Assembly: GCF_000426445.1 (NCBI RefSeq)
Contig: NZ_AUFJ01000010.1
Coordinates: forward strand, 496,001 to 560,000
DNA length: 64,000 bases
Source of the DNA: Brevibacterium album DSM 18261
GTDB taxonomy: Bacteria; Actinomycetota; Actinomycetes; Actinomycetales; Brevibacteriaceae
Reading direction: 5' to 3'
In this document: positions 7,835 to 16,476 of the stretch, piece after piece
Layout: each line of letters starts with the position of its first letter
Position numbering within the stretch: the first letter of the stretch is position 1
Notes under the pieces: model-generated
Database searches by the model: none
The model's input: only the letters and a program-made list of their open reading frames with translations
What the model was told of the DNA's origin: nothing
Translations under genes and position numbers: made by a program

Positions 7835-10800
7835 TCAGCCGGCGGACCGGGCAGAACCGGCCTCGGCCTCGCGCAGCCAGCGGATCAGCTCCTCCTCGCC
7901 CATGAGCCGCTCCGCCCGCCACACCTCGTCCGAGCCCACGAAGTAGAACTCCGCGTCGATGCCCGCGGCATCGGCATAGGCGGGCATCCGCATGAGCGCC
8001 GCATGGTACACCGCGAGCTGCAGCTCCATGTGCCGCAGCCGCTCCGGGTCCGTGGGCCTGCGGCCGGTCTTCCAGTCGACCACGAGCACGCGGCCGTCGT
8101 CCTCGCGGAACACCGCGTCGATCTTGCCCGGCACGTGCAGGGCCGCGGCATCCGGGCCCCGGTCCAGCACCAGCTCGAAGGACAGCTCGACGGCGGCCGG
8201 GGTCCTCGCCGCATAGGCCGAAGCGGAGAACGTCTCCCGGAGCCGGTCGAAGGACTCGTGCGCGGCCGCAGGCAGCCGTGCCGCGGTCTCCCCCGCCTCC
8301 ATGTCGAGCAGGGCCGCCTGGCCGTAGTGCCGCTCGACCCACGCGTGGAAGGCGGTGCCGAGCTCCGCGCCGACGCTGGGCGCCTCGGGCATGGGGCGGA
8401 GCTGATCGGCCCACCAGCCCGCAGCATCCGCGCTCAGCCCCACCATGGCCGTCGCGGAGAGGCGGCTGGGAAGCTCGAGCGGGGCCGCAGCCCGCGACTC
8501 CTCGTCCAGCAGCTGCAGCGCGCGCGCGGCCAGCGCCCTCACCCGCGGTGAGTCCGCCGAGCGCACGAGGTCCTCCAGCCGCGGGGACTCGTGCCGGACG
8601 GTGCGCAGCGCGGACAGCCGCGCCGCGCGCTGCCGCACGAGCGGAGCGGGATCGGAGGCCGGCCAGACCGCGGCAGCGGCCGCCTCCTCGGCCACGGGAT
8701 CGGCTTCCGGCAGCTCCGGCAGCGTGAGCCCCAGGCTCTCGGCGACCTCCGCGAGGAAGGGGAAGTCCTCCACCGGCCGCGTCCGGCCGATCGTGAAGCG
8801 GGAGGCGGAGACGAACAGGCGCTTCCTCGCCCGGGTGAGCGCGACATAGGCGAGTCTGCGCTCCTCGCTCCGGTGGTGCGCCTCGAGCGCTCGGCCCACC
8901 GCGCCGTCGTCTCCGAGCGCCGCCTCGAAGTCCGCGGGCGATTCGAGCCCCATCTCCCGCAGGTCGAAGGGCGGAAGCCTGGAGCTGTCGCCGCGCAGCG
9001 GATAGGGCAGCGCGCCCCCGGCCAGCCAGCCCGCCTTCGACCGGCGGGCGCTCGGGAGCCCGCCGGCGTGCATGAACGGCACGGCGACGGCATCGAATTC
9101 GAGGCCCTTCGAGGCGTGGACCGTCATGACGGTGACGGAGCCCGGGGCCGGCTCAGGCGTCGTCTCCCCGATCTCGTCGGCGGCCTCCATGACACGCAGC
9201 CAGGCGAGGAGATCGCGCGGTCCCCCCGCGGGGTGCTCGGCGACGAAGCCGCTCGCGACGGCGAGGAAGCCGTCGAGCTGACGCTGGTGCACCCGCTCGT
9301 GGGCGGGGGCCAGCGCCGCGATCTCCGTATCGATGCCGAGTTCGCGGATCACCGCCCGCAGCAGCCCGGTGAGGGTGAGGTTCGCGCTGCGCAGCCGGCG
9401 GAGGCTGCGGGCCAGGAGGACGAGCCGCCGGTGCCCCTCGGCGCTGAGCAGGGGCTCACCCGTCTCCGGGTGCCGCCGGGCCTCCGGACGCGCCGCGTCC
9501 GCCACCGGCGGAGCCGCCGCGTGGAGCAGCTCGTCGAGGCCCTCGACGACGCCGATGCCCTCCTCGACCTGCTCCCCCGGAGCCTCGGGGTCGGGCATCG
9601 CCACCGCCCGCGAGCGCACGAAGGAGGAGAAGGCGTGCACATCGGCCGCACCCAGGCGCACCATCCGCCCCGTGAGCAGGCGCATGAGCACATTGCCCGC
9701 ATCCGGGTCGACAAGCACCTCGAGGGCGGCGAGCGCATCAGCGACGAACGGGTCCTCGAGCAGGCCCCGCACCCCGAGCGCCTCGACGGGCAGACCCGCG
9801 TCCTCGAGGGCGGCGGCGACATGGCCGAAGCCCGAGCGGTTGCGGCACAGCACCGCGACGGTCGGCTCGGGGACGTCCTTCGCGCCTTCCCTCCCGGCTG
9901 CCGCGCGCGCCTCCTCGCGCAGCTCCTCCCGCACCCGCAGGACCCAGCTCACGAGCTCCTCGAGCTGCGAGGGCGGCTCCTGCGCGAGCTCTGCGGCGCC
10001 GTCCGGCGGGACGGTGCCGTCCGGTCCAGCGCTCCCGCCCGACTCCGCAGTGCTCTCCGGGCCTGCGGTCCCTTCCGGTCCTGTGCCGCCGTCCGCGGTC
10101 ATCGCGCTTTCGGCGCTGCGAATCCCGGGATTCACCGCATTCTGGGTGAGCGAGACCTCCACCGCTCCGGGACCCGCTCCCGGGCGGGCGGCGAGCCCCC
10201 TGCGCTCGTCCTCGGTGTCGAGGCCGCGGGCGATCCGGTTCGCAGCGGTGAGGATCGCCTCGTCGTTGCGCCACGAGGTCATGAGCCCGTACTTGGCCGC
10301 CGGCACATCGGCCGGCCCCCGGAACGAGCCGGCGAAGGATGTGATGTTGTCCGCGCTGGCCCCGCGCCAGCCGTAGATCGCCTGCCGGGGATCGCCCACC
10401 GCCATGACCGGGAGGCGCGCGAAGAGCTCCCGCAGGAGGAGCAGCTGCGAATAGGAGGTGTCCTGGTACTCGTCCAGGAGCACGACGTCCCATCGGGACC
10501 GCTCGGTCTCCCGCGCGGTCCGGGAGGTCGTCATGATGCGGTGTGCGAAGGAGACCTGGTCGGAGAACTCCATGCCCCCGCGCTCCCGCTTCGCATCCGC
10601 ATAGGAGCGGGCGAGGCCCACGATGCGGCGCTTCGCCTCGAGCTGCGGCACGATCTTCTGCTCGTGCGCCTCCACGAGCGGACGCGCGCGGGCGAGGGCT
10701 GCGCTGCGGCCGGGCCCCCGGCCGGCCGCCTCGAGCTCGTCCGCCGCGTCCTCGAGCTGCGCTGCGAACTGGGTCTTCGCCGCCTTGTCCTGATAGGGGC

Positions 10801-11494
10801 CGCTGCGGCGACGGCGCACGGCCTTCGCCAGCCCCCGCAGGAACACCGGCGTGCACAGCGCCTCGACCGATTCGCCGAGGAAGGCCTCGATCTTCTCGAA
10901 GTCCACGAGGTGCTCGCCCATCTCCCCGAGCATCTGCGTCATCCACGCGCTCATGGTCGAGCGCGCGCGCTCCGGCACGACCGCCGCCGAGGTCGCCGAG
11001 TCCAGGACGGCATCGGCGAGCTCCTGGCGCGCGGCTGCGTCGAGGACGCCCTCGCCCGCCTCGAGGCCGATCTCCATCCCGTGATCGGCCACGAGCGAGG
11101 CCGCATAGGAGTTGTAGGTGGAGATGACGGGCAGGTCGAGGCCGGGCACCTCCTCCTCGGCGCGGGCCCGCGCCCGGTGCGCCCCCGCGCCACGGGTGCC
11201 GGGCGCCGCGACCGCCCTCCGATAGCGGGCGAGCATGGTGCGCACGCGCTCGTTGAGCTCGCCCACCGCCTTCCGGGTGAAGGTGAGGCCCAGCACCCGG
11301 TCAGGGGCCACGAGCCCGTTGGCCACGAGCCAGACGACCCGCAGCGAGATGACGGTGGTCTTGCCCGAGCCCGCGCCGGCGATGACGACGGCGGACTCCA
11401 GCGGCGCCTCGATGATCCGCTGCTGCTCCTCCGTGGGCCGGTTGGCTCCCAGGAGGTCGGCCAGCTCGACCGCACTGATCGCGTTCCCTCTCAT
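7835..11494 (-). CDS. adnB: AdnB-type helicase-nuclease, active motor subunit
   Basis: A 1219-residue fusion of an SF1 UvrD-like motor and a C-terminal RecB-like nuclease, subunit of the AdnAB complex that resects double-strand breaks in actinobacteria. The motor has intact motifs: VIAGAGSGKTT (Walker A), LDEYQDTSYSQ (motif II), GDPRQAIYGWRGA (motif III), TVHASKGLEFDAV and YVALTRARKRL. The nuclease core near the end is GKIDAVFR followed by VVDWKTGRRP, with the metal-binding Asp and Lys present, then a downstream QLAVYHAAL helix. An Ala/Gly/Pro-rich insertion lies in the 2B region. ATG 11494 overlaps the adnA stop as ATGA and has a GGAGGAGAGG ribosome site; an earlier in-frame start at 11536 is less likely. 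Order adnA-adnB as in mycobacteria. Confidence 0.93.
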   Translation of the reverse strand: MRGNAISAVELADLLGANRPTEEQQRIIEAPLESAVVIAGAGSGKTTVISLRVVWLVANGLVAPDRVLGLTFTRKAVGELNERVRTMLARYRRAVAAPGTRGAGAHRARARAEEEVPGLDLPVISTYNSYAASLVADHGMEIGLEAGEGVLDAAARQELADAVLDSATSAAVVPERARSTMSAWMTQMLGEMGEHLVDFEKIEAFLGESVEALCTPVFLRGLAKAVRRRRSGPYQDKAAKTQFAAQLEDAADELEAAGRGPGRSAALARARPLVEAHEQKIVPQLEAKRRIVGLARSYADAKRERGGMEFSDQVSFAHRIMTTSRTARETERSRWDVVLLDEYQDTSYSQLLLLRELFARLPVMAVGDPRQAIYGWRGASADNITSFAGSFRGPADVPAAKYGLMTSWRNDEAILTAANRIARGLDTEDERRGLAARPGAGPGAVEVSLTQNAVNPGIRSAESAMTADGGTGPEGTAGPESTAESGGSAGPDGTVPPDGAAELAQEPPSQLEELVSWVLRVREELREEARAAAGREGAKDVPEPTVAVLCRNRSGFGHVAAALEDAGLPVEALGVRGLLEDPFVADALAALEVLVDPDAGNVLMRLLTGRMVRLGAADVHAFSSFVRSRAVAMPDPEAPGEQVEEGIGVVEGLDELLHAAAPPVADAARPEARRHPETGEPLLSAEGHRRLVLLARSLRRLRSANLTLTGLLRAVIRELGIDTEIAALAPAHERVHQRQLDGFLAVASGFVAEHPAGGPRDLLAWLRVMEAADEIGETTPEPAPGSVTVMTVHASKGLEFDAVAVPFMHAGGLPSARRSKAGWLAGGALPYPLRGDSSRLPPFDLREMGLESPADFEAALGDDGAVGRALEAHHRSEERRLAYVALTRARKRLFVSASRFTIGRTRPVEDFPFLAEVAESLGLTLPELPEADPVAEEAAAAAVWPASDPAPLVRQRAARLSALRTVRHESPRLEDLVRSADSPRVRALAARALQLLDEESRAAAPLELPSRLSATAMVGLSADAAGWWADQLRPMPEAPSVGAELGTAFHAWVERHYGQAALLDMEAGETAARLPAAAHESFDRLRETFSASAYAARTPAAVELSFELVLDRGPDAAALHVPGKIDAVFREDDGRVLVVDWKTGRRPTDPERLRHMELQLAVYHAALMRMPAYADAAGIDAEFYFVGSDEVWRAERLMGEEELIRWLREAEAGSARSAG

Positions 11495-14400
11495 CCCTCT
11501 CCTCCGTCTGCTGTGAGCGCCGTCATCGCCGGGCACGAGGAGCGCACCGGGCAGTGCTCGCAGTGGCGTCCCGGCGTCGCGGGGAACTGCGCCAGGCGCA
11601 TCCCCGCGGCGACACCGTCGATGAGGGCGGCGGTGTCCTCGTGCATCTGCGCCCCCTCCTCCGAGGAGCGGTCCATCGCAGGCTGTTCGCGCACCGAGGA
11701 CGGCAGCCCGCCCCGGCCCGCGCCCGGCCCCTTCCGCAGGTGCACGAGTGCCGCACCGGCCGGTTCCAGCCCCCGCAGCCGCACGGGAACCGCGCTCTCC
11801 GGGCCGCTCGCCCCGGTTCCGGTGGTCGCGCCGCCGGTGCTCACGGGGCCCCCTCCCGCCGCGCCGGTGGCCTCACCTGCCGCACCGGGCTCCTCTCCCG
11901 CCTGCGGCACGGGCGGGAGCACGGCCTCGCCGTCGGCGAGCGCGTACTGGTAGACCCTCAGCTGCGGATTGTCCCTGGCCTCCTGTGCCGAGGGCTGCGC
12001 CTGCCCGGTCTTGAAGTCGATGACCCGCACCGTGTCGCCCACCCGTTCGAGACGGTCCGCCCGGCCGCCGATGCGCCACGGGCCTCCCGGCGAAACCTCC
12101 GGCGAGGCGGCGCGCACCTGCGCCTCACGCAGCACCGCGATCTCCGGCTCTGCGACCCCGGCCGCCCGCAGGCGCTCGGCGCGGGCGCTCATGTCCTCCC
12201 GGCTGAACCGGAGGTAGTCGATGAGGGCGTCGACCATCGTCTCCGCGTCCCTCCGCGTCCGGTCGCGCTCCCACTCCGAGGCCAGGAGCGAGTAGTCGAA
12301 CGCCTCGTCGAACTCCGCCAGCATCGCCGCCCGGTCCGGCTCCGGATGGTGTTCGGCGACCTGGTGCATGGCCGTCCCCAGCGAGGCCGCGGTCACGGTC
12401 TCGCCCGGACGACCGCCGCTGTCCGTGAGGAACCACTGCAGCGGGCAGGTCGCGAAGGCCTCCACCTGCGAGGGGCGGATGCGCAGCGTCTCGTCCCGTC
12501 CACGCGCCGGAGCCGTGGAGGAGGGCTGGTGCCAGGTGCTCCACGTCGAGGGACCGGCCTCGCGCAGGCCCGCGGCCTCGAGTGCGGCGACGAGCGCGGC
12601 CCAGTCCGCCGGATCCTCCTCCGTGAGCAGCCCCTGCCGGGCCAGGCCCACGATGTCCCGCAGCCGGGCGGGCACGAGCTCTCCCGCCTCCGTCTCCCCG
12701 TCCTCCTCGCCGGCCTTCTCGGAGAGCCGGGAGAGCGAGGTCGCCGCTCCCCCCGCGAACTCCGCGGCGATGTGGTGGAAGGCGCTGGGGCTCGTCTCGC
12801 CGTCGTCCAGCGCGCAGACGACGAGCTCATCGCGTGCCCGGCTCACCGCGGCCAGGAACAGCGCCCCCTCGTCGCGGACCGTCCGGCGGCGGGCCTCCTG
12901 CACGGCCTCGCCGGGCGCGAACTCCTGCCCCGCGGCCTCGGGATCGGCGAGGTGCGCCAGCAGATCGGCGGGCTGGAAGGCGTTGCGCCGGATCCGGGGA
13001 TTGGGCCAGTGCCCCTCGTCCACGTCGACGACCACCACCCGGGAGAACGAGCGATGGGAGACCCCGGCGGGCGAATCCACCGTCACGAGGTCGAGCGAGT
13101 CGGTGCGGCCGAGCGAGTCCTGTGCGTAGACCTGCTCCTGCACCCGGGAGGCGAAGGCGTCCGCCTGCAGCCCCACGGTGTCCTCGAGCTTCCGGGCCAG
13201 CGCGAACAGCCGCACCACCGCGTCGAGGCGCTCGCGCAGCGGTGAGCGCGGATCGCGCAGCACCTCCGCCCGCCAGGGCGCGGCCGCGCCCGAGGTCTCC
13301 CACAGGGTCCAGAGAGCGCTGTGGGGCGAGGCGCCTCGCACGCGCCGGCCCGCCTCCAGCAGTGCGGCGGCCCGGGCCAGCGGTGCCGGCAGCTGCGCCG
13401 GCAGAACTGCATCGGCCCAGGTGAGCAGCGCATCCGTGCCCGGTGCGCGCGCGTCCTGCCGGAGCACGCGCACCGCCTCCCGCTCCATGCCCCGCAGCGC
13501 GAGCGCGTCGACGCCGCCGTACACGCCCCCGAGCAGGCTGCGCAGGAGCTTCGCCCGCGCGGCGTCGTCGGCGAGGTCCTCGGTGAGGAGCGCGAGGAGG
13601 GGAGCCGTCGCGGGGTCCACGGCCAGGGGCAGGTCCGTCGACTCCACCGGCAGGCCCAGTGCGCCGAGCTCCGAGCGGAGGCTCACCGCAGTGCCGTTGG
13701 TGCGGGTGATGACCGCGATGTCCGAGAACTCCACGCCCTCATCGTGGTGCCATGTGCGGATGAGGCGGGCGACGTGGCGGGTGCGCTCCGCGGACGAGGC
13801 GTGCGCGATGACGCTGAGCGCGGACTCGTGCCCGTCGCGCTCGTCCGGACCGCTCGCGTCCGGGCCGGGCGCACCGGAGGGCGCCTCGCTGTCCGCCACG
13901 CTGTCCCCCTCCGCGTCCCGGGCCTGCCCCGCGGGCGGGACGTGGCCGAGGAGGAGGTGCGCGGAGAGCCTGCGCGAGAGGGCGAGGGAGAGCTCTCGCA
14001 CCGGACCGGCGCCCCGCGCGCCGGCCGTCCGCCCGGGCAGGACGAGGGTCCGTCCCCGGATCGCTCCCGTCGCGAACGCGCGCGACCACGCGGGCACGAG
14101 CCCCCCGGCGCCGCGGAAGCCCTGCGTGGAGGCGTCCGGACTGCCGAGCACCGCGACGGCGCAGCCCAGGCGGGTGAGGCCCTCGAGCAGCCCGAAGGCC
14201 GCATCCGGGACGTCCTGGGCCGCGTCGACGAGGACGCAGCGCGGGACGCGCTCGGCCGAGAAGGACCAGGGCGCTCCCGCCGCGGTCCCGGCCGCGGCCT
14301 CCGCCCGCACGATCGCGGCCGCCTCCGCCAGCACCCCGGCGGTGTCCACGCCGCCGTAGCCGGGGAAGGAGAGCTGGTCCCGGTAGTCCTGGAGGATCTG

Positions 14401-15021
14401 GGCGAGCGCGAGCCACTCCCCGCGCCCGGCCTCCCGGGCCGCCTCCTCGACCTCCACGGGTGCGATGCCGCGGATCAGCACCGCATCGAGCGCTTCGCGG
14501 AGCTGGTCGCGGAACGCGTCCGTGCGCCGCATCTCCGCATTCATGGCCTCGGGCCAGTGCGGCGCGCGCACGCGGCCGGAGTCGAAGCCCTCGAGCAGCG
14601 TGCCGAGGATCGCGTCCTGGTCCGCCCCGGAGAGGAAGCGCGCGGCCTCCCCCATCGTCGCAGCGGTCTCCGCGGAGACGAGGCCGAACGCCAGGGAGTG
14701 CACGCTGCGGGCACCGGCACCCGTGCGCACCGCGCGCTCGCCGGCGCCGACCCTGTCGCGCAGGGCGTCCGCATGGGCCCGGTTGGGGGTGAGCACGAGC
14801 ACATCGTCCGGGCCCAGGGAGCCGGAGGAGAGCAGCCGGGTGTGCGCCGCCACGAGCGTGCTCGTCACCCCCGTTCCCGGCACGGCGGCCACGCATGCGG
14901 ACTTCCCTCGCAGGAGGAGCTGCGCGAGCTCGCCGGCAGGACCCGCGGCGTCCTCCGGGCCGAGCCCGGCTGCACCGGGCTCTCCGGCCTGCGTGCCCCC
15001 GGCCCTCGTCGAATAGCTCAT
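11491..15021 (-). CDS. adnA: AdnA-type helicase-nuclease, degenerate motor subunit
   Basis: An 1176-residue partner of AdnB with the same motor-nuclease layout. The Walker A loop reads VPGTGVTST (residues 47-55): the ATP-binding Lys is replaced by Val52. Motif II reads VDAAQDV, losing the Glu of the usual DExQD; motif III is GSPDASTQGFRGA. The motor is therefore probably inactive. The nuclease module looks complete: RPSQVEAFATCPLQWF, GGRADRLE, VIDFKTGQ, and a final CEHCPVRSSC, giving the four cysteines of an AddB/AdnA-type iron-sulfur cluster. Numerous Ala/Gly/Pro-rich insertions occur. ATG 15021 starts the gene; no strong ribosome site is visible, and TGGAAT lies 6 bases upstream. It heads an operon with adnB. 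Confidence 0.9.
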   Translation of the reverse strand: MSYSTRAGGTQAGEPGAAGLGPEDAAGPAGELAQLLLRGKSACVAAVPGTGVTSTLVAAHTRLLSSGSLGPDDVLVLTPNRAHADALRDRVGAGERAVRTGAGARSVHSLAFGLVSAETAATMGEAARFLSGADQDAILGTLLEGFDSGRVRAPHWPEAMNAEMRRTDAFRDQLREALDAVLIRGIAPVEVEEAAREAGRGEWLALAQILQDYRDQLSFPGYGGVDTAGVLAEAAAIVRAEAAAGTAAGAPWSFSAERVPRCVLVDAAQDVPDAAFGLLEGLTRLGCAVAVLGSPDASTQGFRGAGGLVPAWSRAFATGAIRGRTLVLPGRTAGARGAGPVRELSLALSRRLSAHLLLGHVPPAGQARDAEGDSVADSEAPSGAPGPDASGPDERDGHESALSVIAHASSAERTRHVARLIRTWHHDEGVEFSDIAVITRTNGTAVSLRSELGALGLPVESTDLPLAVDPATAPLLALLTEDLADDAARAKLLRSLLGGVYGGVDALALRGMEREAVRVLRQDARAPGTDALLTWADAVLPAQLPAPLARAAALLEAGRRVRGASPHSALWTLWETSGAAAPWRAEVLRDPRSPLRERLDAVVRLFALARKLEDTVGLQADAFASRVQEQVYAQDSLGRTDSLDLVTVDSPAGVSHRSFSRVVVVDVDEGHWPNPRIRRNAFQPADLLAHLADPEAAGQEFAPGEAVQEARRRTVRDEGALFLAAVSRARDELVVCALDDGETSPSAFHHIAAEFAGGAATSLSRLSEKAGEEDGETEAGELVPARLRDIVGLARQGLLTEEDPADWAALVAALEAAGLREAGPSTWSTWHQPSSTAPARGRDETLRIRPSQVEAFATCPLQWFLTDSGGRPGETVTAASLGTAMHQVAEHHPEPDRAAMLAEFDEAFDYSLLASEWERDRTRRDAETMVDALIDYLRFSREDMSARAERLRAAGVAEPEIAVLREAQVRAASPEVSPGGPWRIGGRADRLERVGDTVRVIDFKTGQAQPSAQEARDNPQLRVYQYALADGEAVLPPVPQAGEEPGAAGEATGAAGGGPVSTGGATTGTGASGPESAVPVRLRGLEPAGAALVHLRKGPGAGRGGLPSSVREQPAMDRSSEEGAQMHEDTAALIDGVAAGMRLAQFPATPGRHCEHCPVRSSCPAMTALTADGGEG

Positions 15022-15123
15022 GGGCTCATTCCATCACGGAGCACGGACACGGCCGCGAACACTGAGAGCCTGCGCCGGTCCGCCCGGCGGGCGGAGCACA
15101 GCCGGTGCAATATGATCATGCCC

Positions 15124-15723
15124 ATGCCGTTCGCAACCAGGAGACTGCCCCGCGCCGAGCGCCGCGCTCAGCTCGTCGAGTGCGCGACCCGCGTCATCGC
15201 CGCGCGCGGCTACAGCTCCTCCTCGATGGACGACGTCGCCGAGGCCGCGGGGATCTCCAAGCCGGTCCTCTACCAGCACTTCGACTCCAAGCTCGCCCTC
15301 TACCTCGAGGTCGTGCGCCAGGCCTCCGGCCGGCTGGAGACCGCGATCCTCTCCGCACTCGCGACCGAGGGCGGGACCCGCGGCCGCATCCGTGCGACCA
15401 TCAGCGCCTTCTTCGGCTTCGTGGACGATCACCGGGACCAGTACACCATCGTGTTCTCGCTGGACTCCTATGAGCCCGAGGCACGTGCGATCGTCGCGGC
15501 CGTCCGCAGCCGCCTCACCGCCGAGATCGCCCGCGCCGTGGCTCAGGGCGTGGAGACCGATGCGCGCACGGCCGAGTTCATCGGCAACACCGTCACCAGC
15601 ATGGGCGAGTCCGCGGCCCGCTACGTCGCGGCGGACCCGGAGCTCGACCGCGAGCGCGCCGCGGACTCCTTCACCTCCTTCCTCGTAAGCGGCCTCGACG
15701 GCCTCTACGGCATCGGCGACTGA
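15124..15723 (+). CDS. TetR family transcriptional regulator
   Basis: A 199-residue TetR-type regulator. The N-terminal helix-turn-helix covers about residues 10-55, including ARGYSSSSMDDVAEAAGISK and VLYQHFDSKLALY, the classical helix 2-3-4 pattern; the rest is a helical ligand/dimer domain (FFGFVDDHRDQYTIVF). Three in-frame ATGs occur at 15112, 15118 and 15124. TATGAT (15111-15116) is a very good -10 box and places the transcript start 7 bases later at 15124, so I chose that codon and a leaderless mRNA. The neighbour downstream is DUF3107 and then a DEAD-box helicase, the same order as Rv3208-Rv3208A-Rv3211. The regulated genes and ligand are unknown. Confidence 0.88.
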   Translation: MPFATRRLPRAERRAQLVECATRVIAARGYSSSSMDDVAEAAGISKPVLYQHFDSKLALYLEVVRQASGRLETAILSALATEGGTRGRIRATISAFFGFVDDHRDQYTIVFSLDSYEPEARAIVAAVRSRLTAEIARAVAQGVETDARTAEFIGNTVTSMGESAARYVAADPELDRERAADSFTSFLVSGLDGLYGIGD

Positions 15724-15871
15724 GAGCCGGGCAGCGGCTCGCGCCGGCCGCGCCCGAGGTGAGCCGGGACACCTCCGCACGCATCGGGCACCTGAGCCGA
15801 CTACGCTTGTCCCCGAGTGCGCACAGCACCCCACAGTCTCGGAAGCCGTCTCTAAGAAGGAAGTGCAAGCA

Positions 15872-16096
15872 GTGGAGATCAAGATCGGCATGCGCCAGTC
15901 CAACAGGGAGATCGTCCTCGACTCGGACAGGACCCGCGACGAGATCGGAGAGCTCGTCGCCGCGGCACTGGCTGAGGGCACCGTGCTCTCGCTCGACGAC
16001 TCGAAGGGCCGCCGCGTGCTGGTGCCCGCCGACGCCCTGGCCTATGTCGAACTGGGCGAGGAGCAGGCCCGCCGCGTAGGATTCGGAGTGGTCTGA
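15872..16096 (+). CDS. DUF3107 small conserved actinobacterial protein
   Basis: A 74-residue protein reading MEIKIGMRQSNREIVL at the start and ALAYVELGEEQARRVGFGVV at the end, which matches the DUF3107 family (mycobacterial TB9.4 / Rv3208A, which begins MEVKIG). I chose GTG 15872 because it gives that conserved N-terminus; GTG 15863 would add MQA and has a closer AGAAGGA ribosome site (15854-15860). It lies 148 bases after the TetR gene. The function is unknown; in mycobacteria it is also paired with the TetR gene, which suggests a linked role. Confidence 0.85.
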   Translation: MEIKIGMRQSNREIVLDSDRTRDEIGELVAAALAEGTVLSLDDSKGRRVLVPADALAYVELGEEQARRVGFGVV

Positions 16097-16476
16097 CGCA
16101 AAAGGCCGTCCGCACCGGCACCTCGGCGCACCGACCATCTGTGCGCCCGGGTGCCGGGCAGGTGCCGGAGGAGGCGCCTCCGGACATGCCCCGGCCATAC
16201 GGGGAGTCCGGGATGCGGGGCTTCGATGCACAGCGCCGCGCCCGCATGCGGGCCGACGGCCGGGACCGCACCGCCGGCAGGCTGCCGGACGGCGCTCCCC
16301 CGGAGCGGGCACGTCCTGCTCCCCACCGCCTCGGGCACGCACCGGGGCGGATCGCGGCGGCCGAGTGCCGCCGCCCGCGGATCCTTGCCGATCCGCACCT
16401 CGGGCCCAGCCCCGCCAACCAGGCGAAGCGGCCCGCGCACATACGTGCTCCTCACGGAGCACCGTGAGGAGAGAAC
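16097..16476. other. 380-bp non-coding leader region before the DEAD-box helicase gene
   Basis: No gene seen. It begins with a likely terminator for the DUF3107 gene (GGCGCAC 16125-16131 pairing with GTGCGCC 16141-16147, perfect 7 bp), then GCCCGG/CCGGGC (16145-16150 with 16154-16159) and CCGGAGG/CCTCCGG (16165-16171 with 16177-16183). The middle part is GC-rich without recognisable signals. It ends in the hairpin over the helicase ribosome site. Confidence 0.55.
16448..16471 (+). promoter_or_regulatory. Hairpin sequestering the ribosome binding site of the DEAD-box helicase
   Basis: CTCCTCACGG (16448-16457), loop AGCA, then CCGTGAGGAG (16462-16471): a perfect 10-bp stem. The 3' arm contains GAGGAG, the only ribosome binding site for the GTG start at 16477, five bases further on. 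In the folded mRNA the site is fully paired. Opening by temperature or by an RNA helicase would be needed for efficient initiation; this is inferred from sequence alone. Confidence 0.6.

Noticed and set aside
8591-11953. Long open frame of 1120 codons on the plus strand
   Set aside because: It runs opposite adnB and adnA, whose helicase and nuclease motifs are clear; composition is Arg/Gly/His-rich as expected for antisense frames in high-GC DNA, and no motif is recognisable.
16141-16467. Small plus-strand frame of 108 codons before the DEAD-box gene
   Set aside because: No ribosome site or recognisable family, Arg/Pro/Ala-rich as usual for random frames here, and its end is inside the regulatory hairpin.
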